Assembly: GCA_009698675.1 (NCBI GenBank)
Contig: WLPT01000006.1
Location: 1-64,000, forward strand
Origin: Actinomycetota bacterium
GTDB lineage: Bacteria; Actinomycetota; Actinomycetes; Nanopelagicales; Nanopelagicaceae
Length of the DNA: 64,000 nt
Direction: 5' to 3'
Shown piece by piece: positions 39,466 to 49,120 of this stretch; position 1 is the first letter of the stretch; each line of letters begins with the position of its first letter. Position numbers and translations under genes: made by a program. Under the pieces are notes generated by a model. That model did not search any database. It was not told where the DNA came from and saw only the letters and a list, made by a program, of their open reading frames with translations.

Positions 39466-40863
39466 TTAACTCTTTTCCATAATCGACCAACGTGGCCCTT
39501 GTGCAGTGTCTTCAATTGTAATTCCTAAAGCAAGGAGCCCATCACGGATGGCATCAGATGCAGCGAAATCCTTGCGTTCGCGCGCCGATGTTCGCTCTTT
39601 AAGCGCCAACGCGATGACTCCATCCATCGCTTGGCTCAAATCTGCTGACCTGAAATCAGTAAAGTTCTTATCGAATGGATCACAGCCCAAAATCTCTAAA
39701 GCTCCACGAATTTCATTGGCATTTTTCGAGATCTCAGAAACATCATTATCGGTAATTGCTTGATTTCCAAGGCGCAGGTTCTCTGAAATAGTTGCAAGCC
39801 CTACTGGAACTGCTAAGTCATCATCCATTGCAGCAGCAAAAGAAGTGCTTACTTCGCACTTTGGTAATGAGCCAGTGATTTCAGCTGCACGTTTTAGAAA
39901 GTTTTCAACTCTTCGAAATGCAACGGCCGATTCTTCCAGCGCGGTCTGTGAGTACTCAAGCATTGAACGGTAGTGAGCACTTCCTAAATACCAGCGCAGT
40001 TCGATTCCGCGAACATTTTGCAAGATAACTTCTACCAGAAGTGAGTTGCCTAGTGACTTACTCATCTTCTCGCCTGACTGTGTAACCCAGGCATTGTGTA
40101 ACCATCGCTTTGCAAAACCATATCCCGCAGCTTCGGATTGTGCGATTTCATTTTCATGGTGAGGGAAAATTAAATCTAATCCGCCTCCATGAATATCAAA
40201 ACTCTCGCCAAGATATGTATGTGCCATTGCAGAGCACTCTAAGTGCCAACCAGGTCGACCATCGCCCCACGGTGTTGGCCATGATGGCTCACCTGGCTTT
40301 GCCGCTTTCCATAGTGCAAAGTCACGAGGATCGCGCTTGATTGAACTAGCTGCGTCAACGTCGGTCGCGGGCATTAAATCATCGATGCGTTGACCTGAAA
40401 GTGTTAAGTAGCGATGTAATTTACGGACCTCTAAATAGACATCGCCGTTGCCTGGAGCATAGGCCGAACCATTATCAATAAGAATCTGCATGAGTTCGAT
40501 CATCTGCGTAATGTGGCCAGTAGCTCGTGGCTCATACGTTGGCGGCAAGACGTTTAATGCAGCGAAAGCGGCAGTAAATTCACGCTCATACTTCATGGCA
40601 AGCGCCCACCATGGAGTTTTTTCCTGTGCAGCTTTCTGCAATATTTTGTCGTCGATATCGGTGACGTTACGGATTAAAGTGACATCGTAACCACTCATAT
40701 TTAACCAACGCCGCAAAATATCGAAGTTAACTGCGCTACGAATGTGGCCAATATGTGGAGCAGCTTGTACGGTAGCACCACATACATAGATTGAAACTTC
40801 ACCCTTTTTTATTGGAGTGAATGGGCCAACTTCACGAGTGGCCGTATCGTAGAGATTTAACAT
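39466..40863 (-). CDS. cysS: Cysteinyl-tRNA synthetase
   Basis: 465 residues. The class I signatures are PHIGHIRSAVNFD (HIGH) and SGEKMSKSLGNSL (KMSKS), and zinc-site Cys in YVCGATVQ. It is full length and so a true CysS; the MshC paralogue of mycothiol synthesis is shorter. It abuts ispF with no gap. Confidence 0.95.
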   Translation of the reverse strand: MLNLYDTATREVGPFTPIKKGEVSIYVCGATVQAAPHIGHIRSAVNFDILRRWLNMSGYDVTLIRNVTDIDDKILQKAAQEKTPWWALAMKYEREFTAAFAALNVLPPTYEPRATGHITQMIELMQILIDNGSAYAPGNGDVYLEVRKLHRYLTLSGQRIDDLMPATDVDAASSIKRDPRDFALWKAAKPGEPSWPTPWGDGRPGWHLECSAMAHTYLGESFDIHGGGLDLIFPHHENEIAQSEAAGYGFAKRWLHNAWVTQSGEKMSKSLGNSLLVEVILQNVRGIELRWYLGSAHYRSMLEYSQTALEESAVAFRRVENFLKRAAEITGSLPKCEVSTSFAAAMDDDLAVPVGLATISENLRLGNQAITDNDVSEISKNANEIRGALEILGCDPFDKNFTDFRSADLSQAMDGVIALALKERTSARERKDFAASDAIRDGLLALGITIEDTAQGPRWSIMEKS

Positions 40864-41340
40864 CTATGGCACCTGCACAAGTGCATTAGCGATTACAAAT
40901 ACGCCTTCACCGCGACCAGTAAAGCCCATCGCATCAGATGTCGTTGCTGCAACAGAAACTGGTGCACCAAGTGCCTGGCTTAAAACCTCTTGGGCTTCGG
41001 CTCTACGTGGTGTAATTCTTGGTTCATTGCCAATAATCTGTAGAGCTACGTTGTTGATTACAAATCCTTTTTTAGTAACGAGCTCTTTCACATGTGCAAG
41101 CATTGCAACTCCAGTTACGCCGGCCCATTCAGGACGATCAACGCCAAAGAGTTCACCGATGTCACCAAGTTGGCATGCAGATAACACTGCATCACATATT
41201 GCGTGCACCGCTGCATCACCATCGGAGTGTGCGACTAATCCATTAACATCTGGCCACTCAAGTCCGGCCAAGAAACATGGACCGGTTACGCCATACTTAT
41301 GCGCATCGACACCGATTCCAGTTCGGATTTTAGAGCTCAA
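40864..41340 (-). CDS. ispF: 2-C-methyl-D-erythritol 2,4-cyclodiphosphate synthase
   Basis: 158 residues from a TTG start that overlaps the HPr stop. The signature GIGVDAHKYG and LVAHSDGDAAVHAICDAVLSA holds the zinc ligands. It closes the cyclodiphosphate ring in the MEP isoprenoid pathway. In other actinobacteria ispD lies immediately upstream; here HPr does, and ispD lies about 11 kb away. Confidence 0.95.
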   Translation of the reverse strand: MSSKIRTGIGVDAHKYGVTGPCFLAGLEWPDVNGLVAHSDGDAAVHAICDAVLSACQLGDIGELFGVDRPEWAGVTGVAMLAHVKELVTKKGFVINNVALQIIGNEPRITPRRAEAQEVLSQALGAPVSVAATTSDAMGFTGRGEGVFVIANALVQVP

Positions 41341-41612
41341 TGATCAACGCTCTCTACGATCATCTGAAGATTGGCAAGAGTTTCACTCTCGGTTGCGCCC
41401 TCAACCTGTACAACGACTTGATCTCCGCACTTAACTCCAAGGGTCATAACTCTCAAAACGCTCGCTCCATCGACTGGAGTGGATACAACTCCATCTACGA
41501 CTTTAGAGAGTCGGACCGTGCAACCCGATGATTTGGCACTTGAAGCAAAGAGGGCGGCAGGTCGAGCGTGAAGACCTACGGCCGAGGCAACTGTTGAGCG
41601 GAATTCAATCAT
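41337..41612 (-). CDS. ptsH: PTS phosphocarrier protein HPr
   Basis: 91 residues. The active-site His15 lies in SAVGLHARPAALFA, and GASVLRVMTLGV corresponds to the Ser46 regulatory region. It carries phosphate from Enzyme I (44734) to the sugar-specific EIIA. It overlaps ispF by 4 bp and faces the E1-alpha gene, so it marks one edge of the inserted block. Confidence 0.93.
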   Translation of the reverse strand: MIEFRSTVASAVGLHARPAALFASSAKSSGCTVRLSKVVDGVVSTPVDGASVLRVMTLGVKCGDQVVVQVEGATESETLANLQMIVESVDH

Positions 41613-41694
41613 GGGCGATAGCGTAATGCGTAGAGTGAGTAGTGTTTAATAGGAACATCCATTCAACCCCGTGCACATATGTGAAAGTCGGACT

Positions 41695-42696
41695 ATGACT
41701 ACTGCGCCGCTCCTAATTGGACATCCGCTCGCCTCCAAAGAACATGCTCGTCATGCTCTGCTCTATATGTGCCGAATTAGAAAATTTGAAGAGGCCGTGG
41801 AGGATTTATTCGGACGCGGGATGATGCATGGAACGATGCACTTATCTATTGGTCAGGAAGCATCGCCAACTGGAATGTGTATGGCGCTCAATCTCACTGA
41901 CCAGATTACGTCGACGCACCGCGGTCATGGACATTGCATCGCTAAGGGCGCTGATTTAACGCGCATGATCGCCGAACTTCTTGGTAAAGAGATTGGATAC
42001 TGCGGCGGTCGAGGCGGAAGTATGCATATTGCCGATGTTGATACAGGAAATTTAGGAGCTAACGGTGTTGTAGGTGGCGGAATTCCAATTGCCGCTGGTG
42101 CAGCTCTTGCCTCAAAGATGATGAAGAGCGGGAAAGTAGTTGTCTCGTTTTTCGGAGATGGTGCCATGAATGAAGGTGCTTTCCACGAGGCGGCGAACTT
42201 GGCGGCAATCTGGAAACTACCGATGATTTTATTCTGCGAAAATAATAAATATGGAATGAGCTCCTCGACTGAAAAGGCATTTGCAATCGATAATTTGAAG
42301 GATCGCGCTCTTGGATATGGAATTCCATCGGTCAATGTTGATGGTAACGATGTTGTGGCTGTCTATGAGCAAGCTCAAATCGCCGCTGACCGTGCCCGAA
42401 ATGGTGAAGGCCCAACTTTAATTGTCGCCGAAACATATCGCTGGAAGGGCCACTCACGCTCTGATAAGAATTTATACCGCACAAAAGAGGAGATTGAAGA
42501 GTGGAGACTCTTAGATCCAATCCCTAAGTTTGTCGAGAAAATTCTTGAGTCAAAGCTAATGGAGCAGAGCGAAATCGATGCCATCCAAGCCGAAGCCCAG
42601 GATCAAGTAATTGCCGCAGTAAACGAGGCAGTGAAAGCCAAATCTGCTGAACCCTCCGGCTTATTAGCTGCAGTTTTTAAGGAGATCAGCGCATGA
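41695..42696 (+). CDS. Thiamine-diphosphate dehydrogenase E1 alpha subunit (pyruvate/acetoin type)
   Basis: About 333 residues from the ATG at 41695 (the track ORF begins at an upstream GTG). It shows the TPP motif [19 protein letters not shown] with NNKYGMSSS after it, and [11 protein letters not shown]. This is the alpha subunit of a heterotetrameric 2-oxo-acid or acetoin dehydrogenase. It is coupled to E1 beta by a 4-bp overlap. The oxidised substrate is not known; position in a sugar-alcohol cassette suggests a ketose-derived or acetoin-like compound. Confidence 0.87.
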   Translation: MTTAPLLIGHPLASKEHARHALLYMCRIRKFEEAVEDLFGRGMMHGTMHLSIGQEASPTGMCMALNLTDQITSTHRGHGHCIAKGADLTRMIAELLGKEIGYCGGRGGSMHIADVDTGNLGANGVVGGGIPIAAGAALASKMMKSGKVVVSFFGDGAMNEGAFHEAANLAAIWKLPMILFCENNKYGMSSSTEKAFAIDNLKDRALGYGIPSVNVDGNDVVAVYEQAQIAADRARNGEGPTLIVAETYRWKGHSRSDKNLYRTKEEIEEWRLLDPIPKFVEKILESKLMEQSEIDAIQAEAQDQVIAAVNEAVKAKSAEPSGLLAAVFKEISA

Positions 42697-43691
42697 GCGA
42701 TCGCATGTTGACCATGGCTGAAGCCGTCCGCGAAGCGATGAGTATCGCCTTCGATGAACGTCCCGAGGTATTCCTGCTCGGAGAAGACGTAGGAATTTAT
42801 GGTGGAGCCTTCGGTGTCTCTGCAGATATGTACCATCGTTATGGTGCCGAACGAGTACTTGATACACCGATCGCCGAACTCGGCATTGTTGGTGCAGCTG
42901 TAGGCGCAGCCCTTGCTGGAATGCGCCCAATCGTTGAAATTCAATTCTCTGACTTCACTGCACAGGCGATGGATCAAATTGCAAATCAAGCCGCCAAGAT
43001 TCACTTCATGCTAGGTGGTGCGCTACATGTCCCTATGGTTTTACGTACACCGCAAGGCTCAGGTACCGGCGCTGCCGCTCAGCACTCACAAAATCTTGAG
43101 CCGTGGTTTGCAAGTGTGCCAGGATTAAAAGTTGTTGTGCCATCTAACCCGGCCGATGCTAAAGGTCTACTTCTCTCTGCCATCGATGATCCCAATCCAG
43201 TTATTTTCTTAGAGCACAAACTGCTCTATAAGATTCCTGGTCGCGATAGCGTTCCAGTGGGCTCAGGACGTATTCCACTAGGCGTTGCTAAAGTCGTTCG
43301 CGAAGGAAAAGATTTAACAATTGTTGCAACGGGAATTATGGTCAACAAATCCTGGGAGGTCTGTGAAAAACTTGCAGCCGAAGGTATCTCAATTACATTA
43401 ATCGATCCGCGTACAATCTCTCCGCTAGATATGCAGCCTGTATATGAGTCCGTTGAAAAAACCGGACGTCTACTAGTTGTACAAGAAGGCCCATCACACG
43501 CAGGCTTCATCAATGAAGTAATTGCGCAAATGGCTGGAAGCTCCTCTTTTGGCTCATTAATCGCACCGATTAAGCGCCTAGCGGGGATGAATATCCCTAT
43601 CCCATATGCTCCACAACTTGAAAAAGCTGCGGTACCTCAAATTGAAGATATCGAAATCGCCGCACGAGACATAGTAAAGAACTGGCGATGA
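42693..43691 (+). CDS. Thiamine-diphosphate dehydrogenase E1 beta subunit (pyruvate/acetoin type)
   Basis: 332 residues. TPP-contacting [15 protein letters not shown] and the transketolase-like Pyr domain, [20 protein letters not shown] and [16 protein letters not shown], then a C-terminal domain with [10 protein letters not shown], are typical. It forms the alpha2-beta2 E1 with the gene before it and overlaps the E2 gene by 4 bp. Like its partner it cannot be assigned between pyruvate, branched-chain and acetoin substrates from sequence. Confidence 0.88.
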   Translation: MSDRMLTMAEAVREAMSIAFDERPEVFLLGEDVGIYGGAFGVSADMYHRYGAERVLDTPIAELGIVGAAVGAALAGMRPIVEIQFSDFTAQAMDQIANQAAKIHFMLGGALHVPMVLRTPQGSGTGAAAQHSQNLEPWFASVPGLKVVVPSNPADAKGLLLSAIDDPNPVIFLEHKLLYKIPGRDSVPVGSGRIPLGVAKVVREGKDLTIVATGIMVNKSWEVCEKLAAEGISITLIDPRTISPLDMQPVYESVEKTGRLLVVQEGPSHAGFINEVIAQMAGSSSFGSLIAPIKRLAGMNIPIPYAPQLEKAAVPQIEDIEIAARDIVKNWR

Positions 43692-44707
43692 GTTTTAAAT
43701 ATCCGGTAGTCATGCCGAAGATGAGCATGACAATGGAAACTGGAGAGCTCATCGGCTATCACGTTAAAGCTGGAGACAGCGTTAAGACTGGTGATGTCTT
43801 ATTTGAGGTAATGACCGACAAGATCGACATGGAAGTTGAGGCGCCCGCCGATGGAGTTATTGAATCTTTAGTGGCCGAACCTGGTGCCGTTATTGATATT
43901 GGTAAACCCGTATTAATAATGTTGACCGAAACCCAGATTATGGCCTTTGATTTTTCAGGCGATGAGGCGCCAGTTGTAGCTCAACCAGTTGCACTCGCTG
44001 TCGTTGAAGCGCCCGTTCCTGCACCAGCGGTGGTGCTCAACAATGACGTAAAGGCCGTACCAAAGGCGCGCGTTGAAGCGGCTAAGCGTGGAATAGATCT
44101 GCGCACAATTCAACCAACTGGACCAGATCGAACCATCATGATGGCCGACATTAACTCGGCTCAGGCCGATCCGGCAGTGCGTAAACGTCAGGCGGCCAAT
44201 AAAGCCCTCATCGCTAAAGGCATTGCGATGGGCCGAGAGATCCCGCAGAGCTCATTTAGTCGTAGCGTTTCAACTAACTTCGATCATGCCAGGCTTATAA
44301 GTTCATGGGCGCGCATTTTGCGCTCACGTCCAGATTTATCAATTCGCCCTCAAGTCGGCGTTGCAGTGATTATCGAGTCAAAATATGGAAGCGCGCTACC
44401 GGTTTTTAAAGATCCTGATTTGATGTCACTTGCTGATCTAACTTCGCTTATTTCATCGACAAGTAGCGCCGCAGTCAATGGCAAGGTCCCTCTGGAGATG
44501 CTCTCTGGTGCAACGACCACGATCTTTGATTTAACGAGCTACTCAATGAACGCGGCGACACCATTGCTTTTTCCTAACCAAATCACTTCCGTGACGGTTG
44601 GATATGAATCCGCCACTACAAGAAATATTTCGCTAACTATTGATTTGCGATACTGCGACTTTTATGATGGCGCACAACTCTTAGATGCCCTGGCCGCTTC
44701 CCTCTAG
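43688..44707 (+). CDS. Dihydrolipoyl acyltransferase (E2)-like protein lacking the catalytic His
   Basis: 339 residues: lipoyl domain (1-77, lipoyl Lys45 in MTDKIDME), subunit-binding domain (about 110-152, [19 protein letters not shown]) and a shortened acyltransferase-like domain (about 165-339). The family motif DHRxxDG is replaced by [10 protein letters not shown] near residue 319: the catalytic His is Leu and three residues are inserted. Swinging-arm transfer is therefore intact but acyl transfer to CoA is doubtful. No E3 gene is near. Follows E1 beta with a 4-bp overlap. Confidence 0.83.
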   Translation: MSFKYPVVMPKMSMTMETGELIGYHVKAGDSVKTGDVLFEVMTDKIDMEVEAPADGVIESLVAEPGAVIDIGKPVLIMLTETQIMAFDFSGDEAPVVAQPVALAVVEAPVPAPAVVLNNDVKAVPKARVEAAKRGIDLRTIQPTGPDRTIMMADINSAQADPAVRKRQAANKALIAKGIAMGREIPQSSFSRSVSTNFDHARLISSWARILRSRPDLSIRPQVGVAVIIESKYGSALPVFKDPDLMSLADLTSLISSTSSAAVNGKVPLEMLSGATTTIFDLTSYSMNAATPLLFPNQITSVTVGYESATTRNISLTIDLRYCDFYDGAQLLDALAASL

Positions 44708-44733
44708 GAAGCAGATAACGTAAGGATCAATTC

Positions 44734-46428
44734 GTGATTACTCTTACTGGCATACCTGCGAGTTCAGGTGCGGCCATTGGTCCATTTTTTCTTTTAACTA
44801 CCGATATTCCAGTTGCATCGTCGGCACCATCTCAACTTGGCGCCGAGCAAGAGGGCGCACATTTAAATCAAGCGCTTGCATCAGTTGGGCGAGATTTACA
44901 ATCACGGGCTGAGAGAACTGAGGGTGAACTTCACGAAATCTTGGTTGCGATCGCAGAGATTGCTACCGATCCTGCAATTGCTGAAGAGGCGATTTCATTT
45001 ATTGAAAAAGGTCACACCGCAAGTTATGCCATTACGAAAGCGACAGAGGTTTTCCAAGATTTATTAGCCGCCTCTGGTGGATATTTAGCCGAGCGCGTCA
45101 GTGATGTGATGAATATTCGCGATCGTGTGTTGTGTGAAATTGCAGGCACTGGCTATCCAGAAATTCCGCATTTTGACCGACCTGTAATTCTTATTGCTCA
45201 AGATTTATCACCGGCAGATACTGCAGATTTAGAGACTCACATGATTCTTGCGATTGTCACTGCCGGGGGTGGACCGACTAGCCACACGGCCATCATCGCG
45301 TGCTCGAATGGAATTGCCGCCGTGGTTGCCTGTGCTGGTGTTGTAGAGCTTGCAAGGAGCTTGCCTGATGCGGTTATTGCCGTAGATGCGACAGTTGGCT
45401 CGGTTACTTTCAATCCCTCAATCGAGTTAAGCGGTGAGATTGAGGCGATAATCGCGAAAATTAAGCTCCGTAAATCAAGAGTCGTCACTAGAACAGATGG
45501 TGCATATACAACCACTGATGGTGTGAAGATTCCGATCTATGCAAATATCGGGCGAATTGAAGATACCCCGGCAGCGGTAACGGCTGGCGCCGATGGTGTT
45601 GGATTATTACGAACTGAACTCTTGTACTTAGATCGCAATGATGCACCTACACTTCAAGAGCAGACGGCAATTTATGCCGAGATTTTTAAATCCTTTAACG
45701 GACAGAAAGTTGTAATCCGTACTTTGGATGCTGGGGCAGATAAGCCAATGGCTTTTATTAACTTTGACCAGGAGCCAAATCCAGCTTTAGGCGTGCGCGG
45801 CTACCGCACAATTGATCAACATGAGAATCTATTGCGTACTCAGCTTGAGGCAATCGCTGCAGCAGCAAAGAGTTGCAGCGCTGAAATTTGGGTAATGGCT
45901 CCCATGATTACTCTGCCTAGTGAAGCTGCACGTTTTGTTTCAATAGCGCATGAGTATGGTTTAGAAAAAGTTGGAATTATGATCGAGGTTCCTGCCGCAA
46001 TTTTTCATATCGATGAATTAACAAAGATTTGTGATTTTGTCTCGATTGGAACTAATGATTTAGGTCAGTACTTGCATGCTGCAGATCGTGAATCGGCACC
46101 ACTTGCCGCCTTTAATGATCCTTGGCAACCGGCACTTCTCCGAGCAATAAAAATAATTGCCGACGCTGGAATAAAGAATAATTGTCCAGTTGGAGTCTGC
46201 GGAGAGGCGGCATCAGATGCGGCTTTAGCATCCGTACTCATCGGTAGCGGTATTACGTCACTTTCATGCGGTGTCACAACGCTTTCAGATGTGGCAGCTG
46301 CGATTAGCGCGCAAAGCTTGCACACGCTCAAAACCGCTGCTGCCGCAGCCTTAAATGCATCAGATGCCAATACCGCAAAGCAGGCAGCGCGATCGGCAAT
46401 GCCTGATTTAGTCGAACTAGGGTTATAA
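44734..46428 (+). CDS. ptsI: PTS Enzyme I (phosphoenolpyruvate-protein phosphotransferase)
   Basis: 564 residues from a GTG start. The N-terminal ITLTGIPASSGAAIGP, active-site His184 in GGGPTSHTAII, PEP-site GLLRTELLYL, and C-terminal GVCGEAASD (catalytic Cys) are all present. It phosphorylates HPr using PEP. It lies 26 bp after the E2-like gene and 99 bp before the SorC-type regulator, within the sugar-alcohol cassette, so the general PTS proteins may be dedicated to this one system. Confidence 0.93.
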   Translation: MITLTGIPASSGAAIGPFFLLTTDIPVASSAPSQLGAEQEGAHLNQALASVGRDLQSRAERTEGELHEILVAIAEIATDPAIAEEAISFIEKGHTASYAITKATEVFQDLLAASGGYLAERVSDVMNIRDRVLCEIAGTGYPEIPHFDRPVILIAQDLSPADTADLETHMILAIVTAGGGPTSHTAIIACSNGIAAVVACAGVVELARSLPDAVIAVDATVGSVTFNPSIELSGEIEAIIAKIKLRKSRVVTRTDGAYTTTDGVKIPIYANIGRIEDTPAAVTAGADGVGLLRTELLYLDRNDAPTLQEQTAIYAEIFKSFNGQKVVIRTLDAGADKPMAFINFDQEPNPALGVRGYRTIDQHENLLRTQLEAIAAAAKSCSAEIWVMAPMITLPSEAARFVSIAHEYGLEKVGIMIEVPAAIFHIDELTKICDFVSIGTNDLGQYLHAADRESAPLAAFNDPWQPALLRAIKIIADAGIKNNCPVGVCGEAASDAALASVLIGSGITSLSCGVTTLSDVAAAISAQSLHTLKTAAAAALNASDANTAKQAARSAMPDLVELGL

Positions 46429-46462
46429 GTAAATAGTTTATTTTGTTACAAAGATTTTCACG

Positions 46463-46502
46463 GATGTGCTTGATTTACATCTAATACTAGCGCCACACTA
46501 GT
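46463..46502 (+). promoter_or_regulatory. Candidate operator region upstream of the SorC-type regulator
   Basis: Two short inverted repeats lie side by side: GATGT-N9-ACATC (46463-46481) and ACTAG-N7-CTAGT (46486-46502), 26 bp before the regulator start. Their place between ptsI and the regulator makes autoregulation likely, but neither has been matched to a known SorC site. Confidence 0.45.
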
Positions 46503-46527
46503 CCAAACGTGCACCTACTGAACGGAT

Positions 46528-47502
46528 GTGACTATAGTGAAACAGCGCGAGACGGAGTTAATCCTTCGCGCGGCCCGCATGTACTACGAGGCCCATTTTT
46601 CACAGGACCAAGTTGCAGCAGAGCTACATACTTCCCGTTCAAATATTTCGCGGATGCTCACAGATGCTAAGCGGCTGGGTTTCGTTGAGATCCGAGTTGT
46701 TAGCCCCGCTCATCATCACGAAGCGCTTTCAGCCCAGCTCTCATCACTACTTAAAATTAATGATGTTCAAGTCATCGTTACAACATCAAATGATTTAACG
46801 CTCAACACCATCGGGCGAGCTGCAGCAAATGCTCTACTTTCCGGACTTCGCGATAATCAAACCATTGCTATCTCGTGGGGGCGTGGACTTGAAGCAACGG
46901 TAGTAAACACGCACTCTCAGAGCTTCTCTGGTTTGAAAGTCACCCAACTTATGGGTTCACTCTCATCGGTTTCAACTTCGGTAAGTGCTGAAGAGGTTGG
47001 TCGCAACTTAGCTAAAAACCTCAATGCGCAGTTTGTTCCATTTTTAGCACCGGTCGTTGTTAGCAATAGTAAAGTCCGCGACTCACTATTAGAGGAAGAG
47101 AGCATCTCAAAGACTCTCCAACTTGCACGTGGCGCACATGTAGCGTTAGTAGGCATCGGCTCGGTCGGTTCCTCATCAAGTGAAATGGTTTTTAGTGAGT
47201 TTAAAACCTCCAAGAGCGAGCGTGAGGCGTTGAGTCAAGATTATGCTGGAGATATCGCTGCACGTTTCTACAAGCGTGATGGTTCCTCCTTATCTTCTAA
47301 GTTAGATAACCGAGTCATTGGGCTTACGTTGGATGAGATCCGTGCAATCCCTCGTGTCATCGGTGTAGCAGTTGGAGCTGAAAAAGTTCTCGGAGTGGTC
47401 GGGGCGGCACGTTCGGGTTTAATCGATACATTAATACTTGACTTAGCGTGTGCTAATTCAATTGTGAAATCACTCCAACCATTGGCGGTAAAAAGCGCAT
47501 GA
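46528..47502 (+). CDS. SorC/DeoR-type sugar-binding transcriptional regulator
   Basis: 324 residues. An N-terminal helix-turn-helix (AARMYYEAHFSQDQVAAELHTS) is joined to a SorC-family sugar-phosphate-binding domain (about 60-320; ISWGRGLEATV, GVAVGAEKVLGVVGAARSG). Such proteins activate or repress sugar-alcohol operons depending on a phosphorylated sugar. It overlaps gutM by 4 bp and so heads the PTS operon. Start GTG at 46528; another GTG nine bases on is possible. Confidence 0.87.
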   Translation: MTIVKQRETELILRAARMYYEAHFSQDQVAAELHTSRSNISRMLTDAKRLGFVEIRVVSPAHHHEALSAQLSSLLKINDVQVIVTTSNDLTLNTIGRAAANALLSGLRDNQTIAISWGRGLEATVVNTHSQSFSGLKVTQLMGSLSSVSTSVSAEEVGRNLAKNLNAQFVPFLAPVVVSNSKVRDSLLEEESISKTLQLARGAHVALVGIGSVGSSSSEMVFSEFKTSKSEREALSQDYAGDIAARFYKRDGSSLSSKLDNRVIGLTLDEIRAIPRVIGVAVGAEKVLGVVGAARSGLIDTLILDLACANSIVKSLQPLAVKSA

Positions 47503-47900
47503 CGAATCTCGGCAAGATCTTCATTCTTATCGGAATTATGTGGCTTTTCCAGCTGTGGTTTGCATACAAGCAGGCGATGTTTTTCCAAAAGGATATCGGT
47601 GGCCTTCGCAAAGAGGGCACTATGGCTATAGGTCTAGGTGGACGGCGTTACCGCGGTGGACGTGCATTTGTGGCGTTAGCGTGCGATGAGAGCGGAATCG
47701 TAAAGCGAGGAATGGTCCTTAAGGGATTCACTATCTTCGCGCGTTCTAAGCCGCTCGATACATATACAGGATTCTCCATCGAGGAGATCGCTTCGGGAAA
47801 CCGAGTAGTTCAAAGTGAGAAGAAGAAGGTGCAAGAGGCGGCTCAATCGTCGGCTCAGCACATTCTCGAACACTTTGAGCGGATCAAGTCGGGAGAATAA
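47499..47900 (+). CDS. gutM: GutM/SrlM family glucitol operon regulatory protein
   Basis: 133 residues. One N-terminal membrane helix (IFILIGIMWLFQLWFAY) and a body GLGGRRYRGGRAFVALACDESG match the GutM family, encoded next to glucitol-type PTS genes. In E. coli it is an accessory activator of the operon. It lies between the regulator and EIIC, supporting a sugar-alcohol substrate. Confidence 0.83.
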   Translation: MTNLGKIFILIGIMWLFQLWFAYKQAMFFQKDIGGLRKEGTMAIGLGGRRYRGGRAFVALACDESGIVKRGMVLKGFTIFARSKPLDTYTGFSIEEIASGNRVVQSEKKKVQEAAQSSAQHILEHFERIKSGE

Positions 47901-47945
47901 TGATCGGAACTCCGTACGGGTCGATCATTGAACGGTTATATAACC
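47899..47945 (+). promoter_or_regulatory. Nested inverted repeats upstream of EIIC
   Basis: AATGATCG and CGATCATT (47899-47906 and 47922-47929) flank an 8-bp palindrome CCGTACGG (47912-47919), and a 12-bp perfect palindrome GGTTATATAACC follows at 47934-47945. They fill the 67-bp gap before EIIC, just ahead of GGAGGT. Operator or mRNA structure is likely; which one cannot be told by eye. Confidence 0.5.
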
Positions 47946-47967
47946 AAAAAACACTAGGAGGTGTGCA

Positions 47968-48561
47968 TTGAACCTACAGTCACTGATTTTGTTATCAGCT
48001 GATGTAACAGTGGATAAGCAAACGGGCTTTCTCGGCGCGTTAGCAACCGCTGCTGAAGACTTTATTAAAGTCTTCAACAAGGGTGGATCAGTTCTTCTCT
48101 CACTTATGGGCGGAATTCTTCCAACACTGATTGTTCTTCTTACAGCAGTAAATGCTCTCGTTCGTCTAATCGGCGCAGAGCGAATTGAGAACCTAGGAAA
48201 GGCAGCTGCTCGACCTGGACTTCAATGGTATCCAGTTCGCTACATCATCCTTCCCTTCGTTGCAGTTTTCGTTCTAACAAACCCAATGGCGTACACAATG
48301 GGTCGCTTTTTACCAGAACGCTTCAAGCCTGCGTTCTATGACTCAGCGGTCTCATTTGTTCACCCAATCTTGGGTATTTTCCCACACGCTAACCCAGGTG
48401 AGCTCTTCGTATACGTAGGCATTGCAACTGGTATCCAGCAACTCGGTTTTGGTCTTGGAGACCTAGCTGTTCGCTACTTGCTTGTTGGTCTTGTCGTCAT
48501 ATTCATTCGTGGAATCGTTACTGAAGCGATTACTGCACGAATGATGAAGAAGGGAGCATAA
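47968..48561 (+). CDS. srlA: Glucitol-type PTS permease EIIC (SrlA-like)
   Basis: 197 residues from a TTG preceded by GGAGG. Several hydrophobic helices and motifs GGILPTLIVLLTAVNALVRLIGAERIENL, TNPMAYTMGRFLPERFKP and HPILGIFPHANPGELFVYVGIA are those of SrlA/GutA EIIC2. It forms the membrane channel with the next gene. The natural substrate may be sorbitol or another polyol. Confidence 0.9.
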   Translation: MNLQSLILLSADVTVDKQTGFLGALATAAEDFIKVFNKGGSVLLSLMGGILPTLIVLLTAVNALVRLIGAERIENLGKAAARPGLQWYPVRYIILPFVAVFVLTNPMAYTMGRFLPERFKPAFYDSAVSFVHPILGIFPHANPGELFVYVGIATGIQQLGFGLGDLAVRYLLVGLVVIFIRGIVTEAITARMMKKGA

Positions 48562-48563
48562 CC

Positions 48564-49109
48564 GTGGGTGCATTTAATAGTCTCATCGTAAAGATTGGCC
48601 GAGGCGTTGGTGGAGTAGTTGGTACTCTCTATCAGGCTGGACGTGATTCTGTTGACACAGTAATCCGTAACGTCATTCCATTCATGGCTTTCATCTCATT
48701 CATTATCGGTTTAATTTTGACAACCGGTATTGGTGACTGGATTGCAAAGGGACTTAAGGGATCAGCTTCAACGCTTCCAGGTCTTTTGTTAATCTCAGTA
48801 GTCTGTGCAATTCCACTTATCTCTCCACTGCTTGGACCAGGAGCGGTAATCGCACAGATCGTTGGAACTCTTCTTGGCGTTGAAATTGGTAAGGGAAATA
48901 TTCCTGCCCAATACTCATTGCCAGCGTTGTTTGCTATCAACCCACAGGTTGGTTGCGACTTCATCCCTGTAGGCCTTGCTCTCGGTGAAGCCGAGCCTGA
49001 GACTGTAGAGATTGGTGTTCCAGCGGTGCTCATTAGCCGTCTGTTCACTGGCCCTCTATCAGTTGTCATCGCTTACTTCGCTAGCTTCGGTCTATACACA
49101 AGCAAGTAA
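48564..49109 (+). CDS. srlE: Glucitol-type PTS permease, C-terminal EIIBC membrane half (SrlE-like)
   Basis: 181 residues that match only the membrane half of E. coli SrlE (SLLISPLL-like LISPLLGPGAVIAQIVGTLLG, LPALFAINPQVGCDFIPVGLALGEAE). The B domain is a separate gene at 49198. It starts 2 bp after EIIC. The reversed and split arrangement differs from the single srlE gene of enteric bacteria. Confidence 0.87.
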   Translation: MGAFNSLIVKIGRGVGGVVGTLYQAGRDSVDTVIRNVIPFMAFISFIIGLILTTGIGDWIAKGLKGSASTLPGLLLISVVCAIPLISPLLGPGAVIAQIVGTLLGVEIGKGNIPAQYSLPALFAINPQVGCDFIPVGLALGEAEPETVEIGVPAVLISRLFTGPLSVVIAYFASFGLYTSK

Positions 49110-49120
49110 TGAAGTAACTG

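Noticed and set aside
39466-40863. Reading cysS as mycothiol ligase mshC
   Set aside because: The full 465-aa length and the C-terminal anticodon-binding part fit CysS, and the position beside ispF and rlmB is the cysS locus.
41027-41434. 135-aa plus-strand ORF across ispF and HPr
   Set aside because: Antisense to two well-identified genes.
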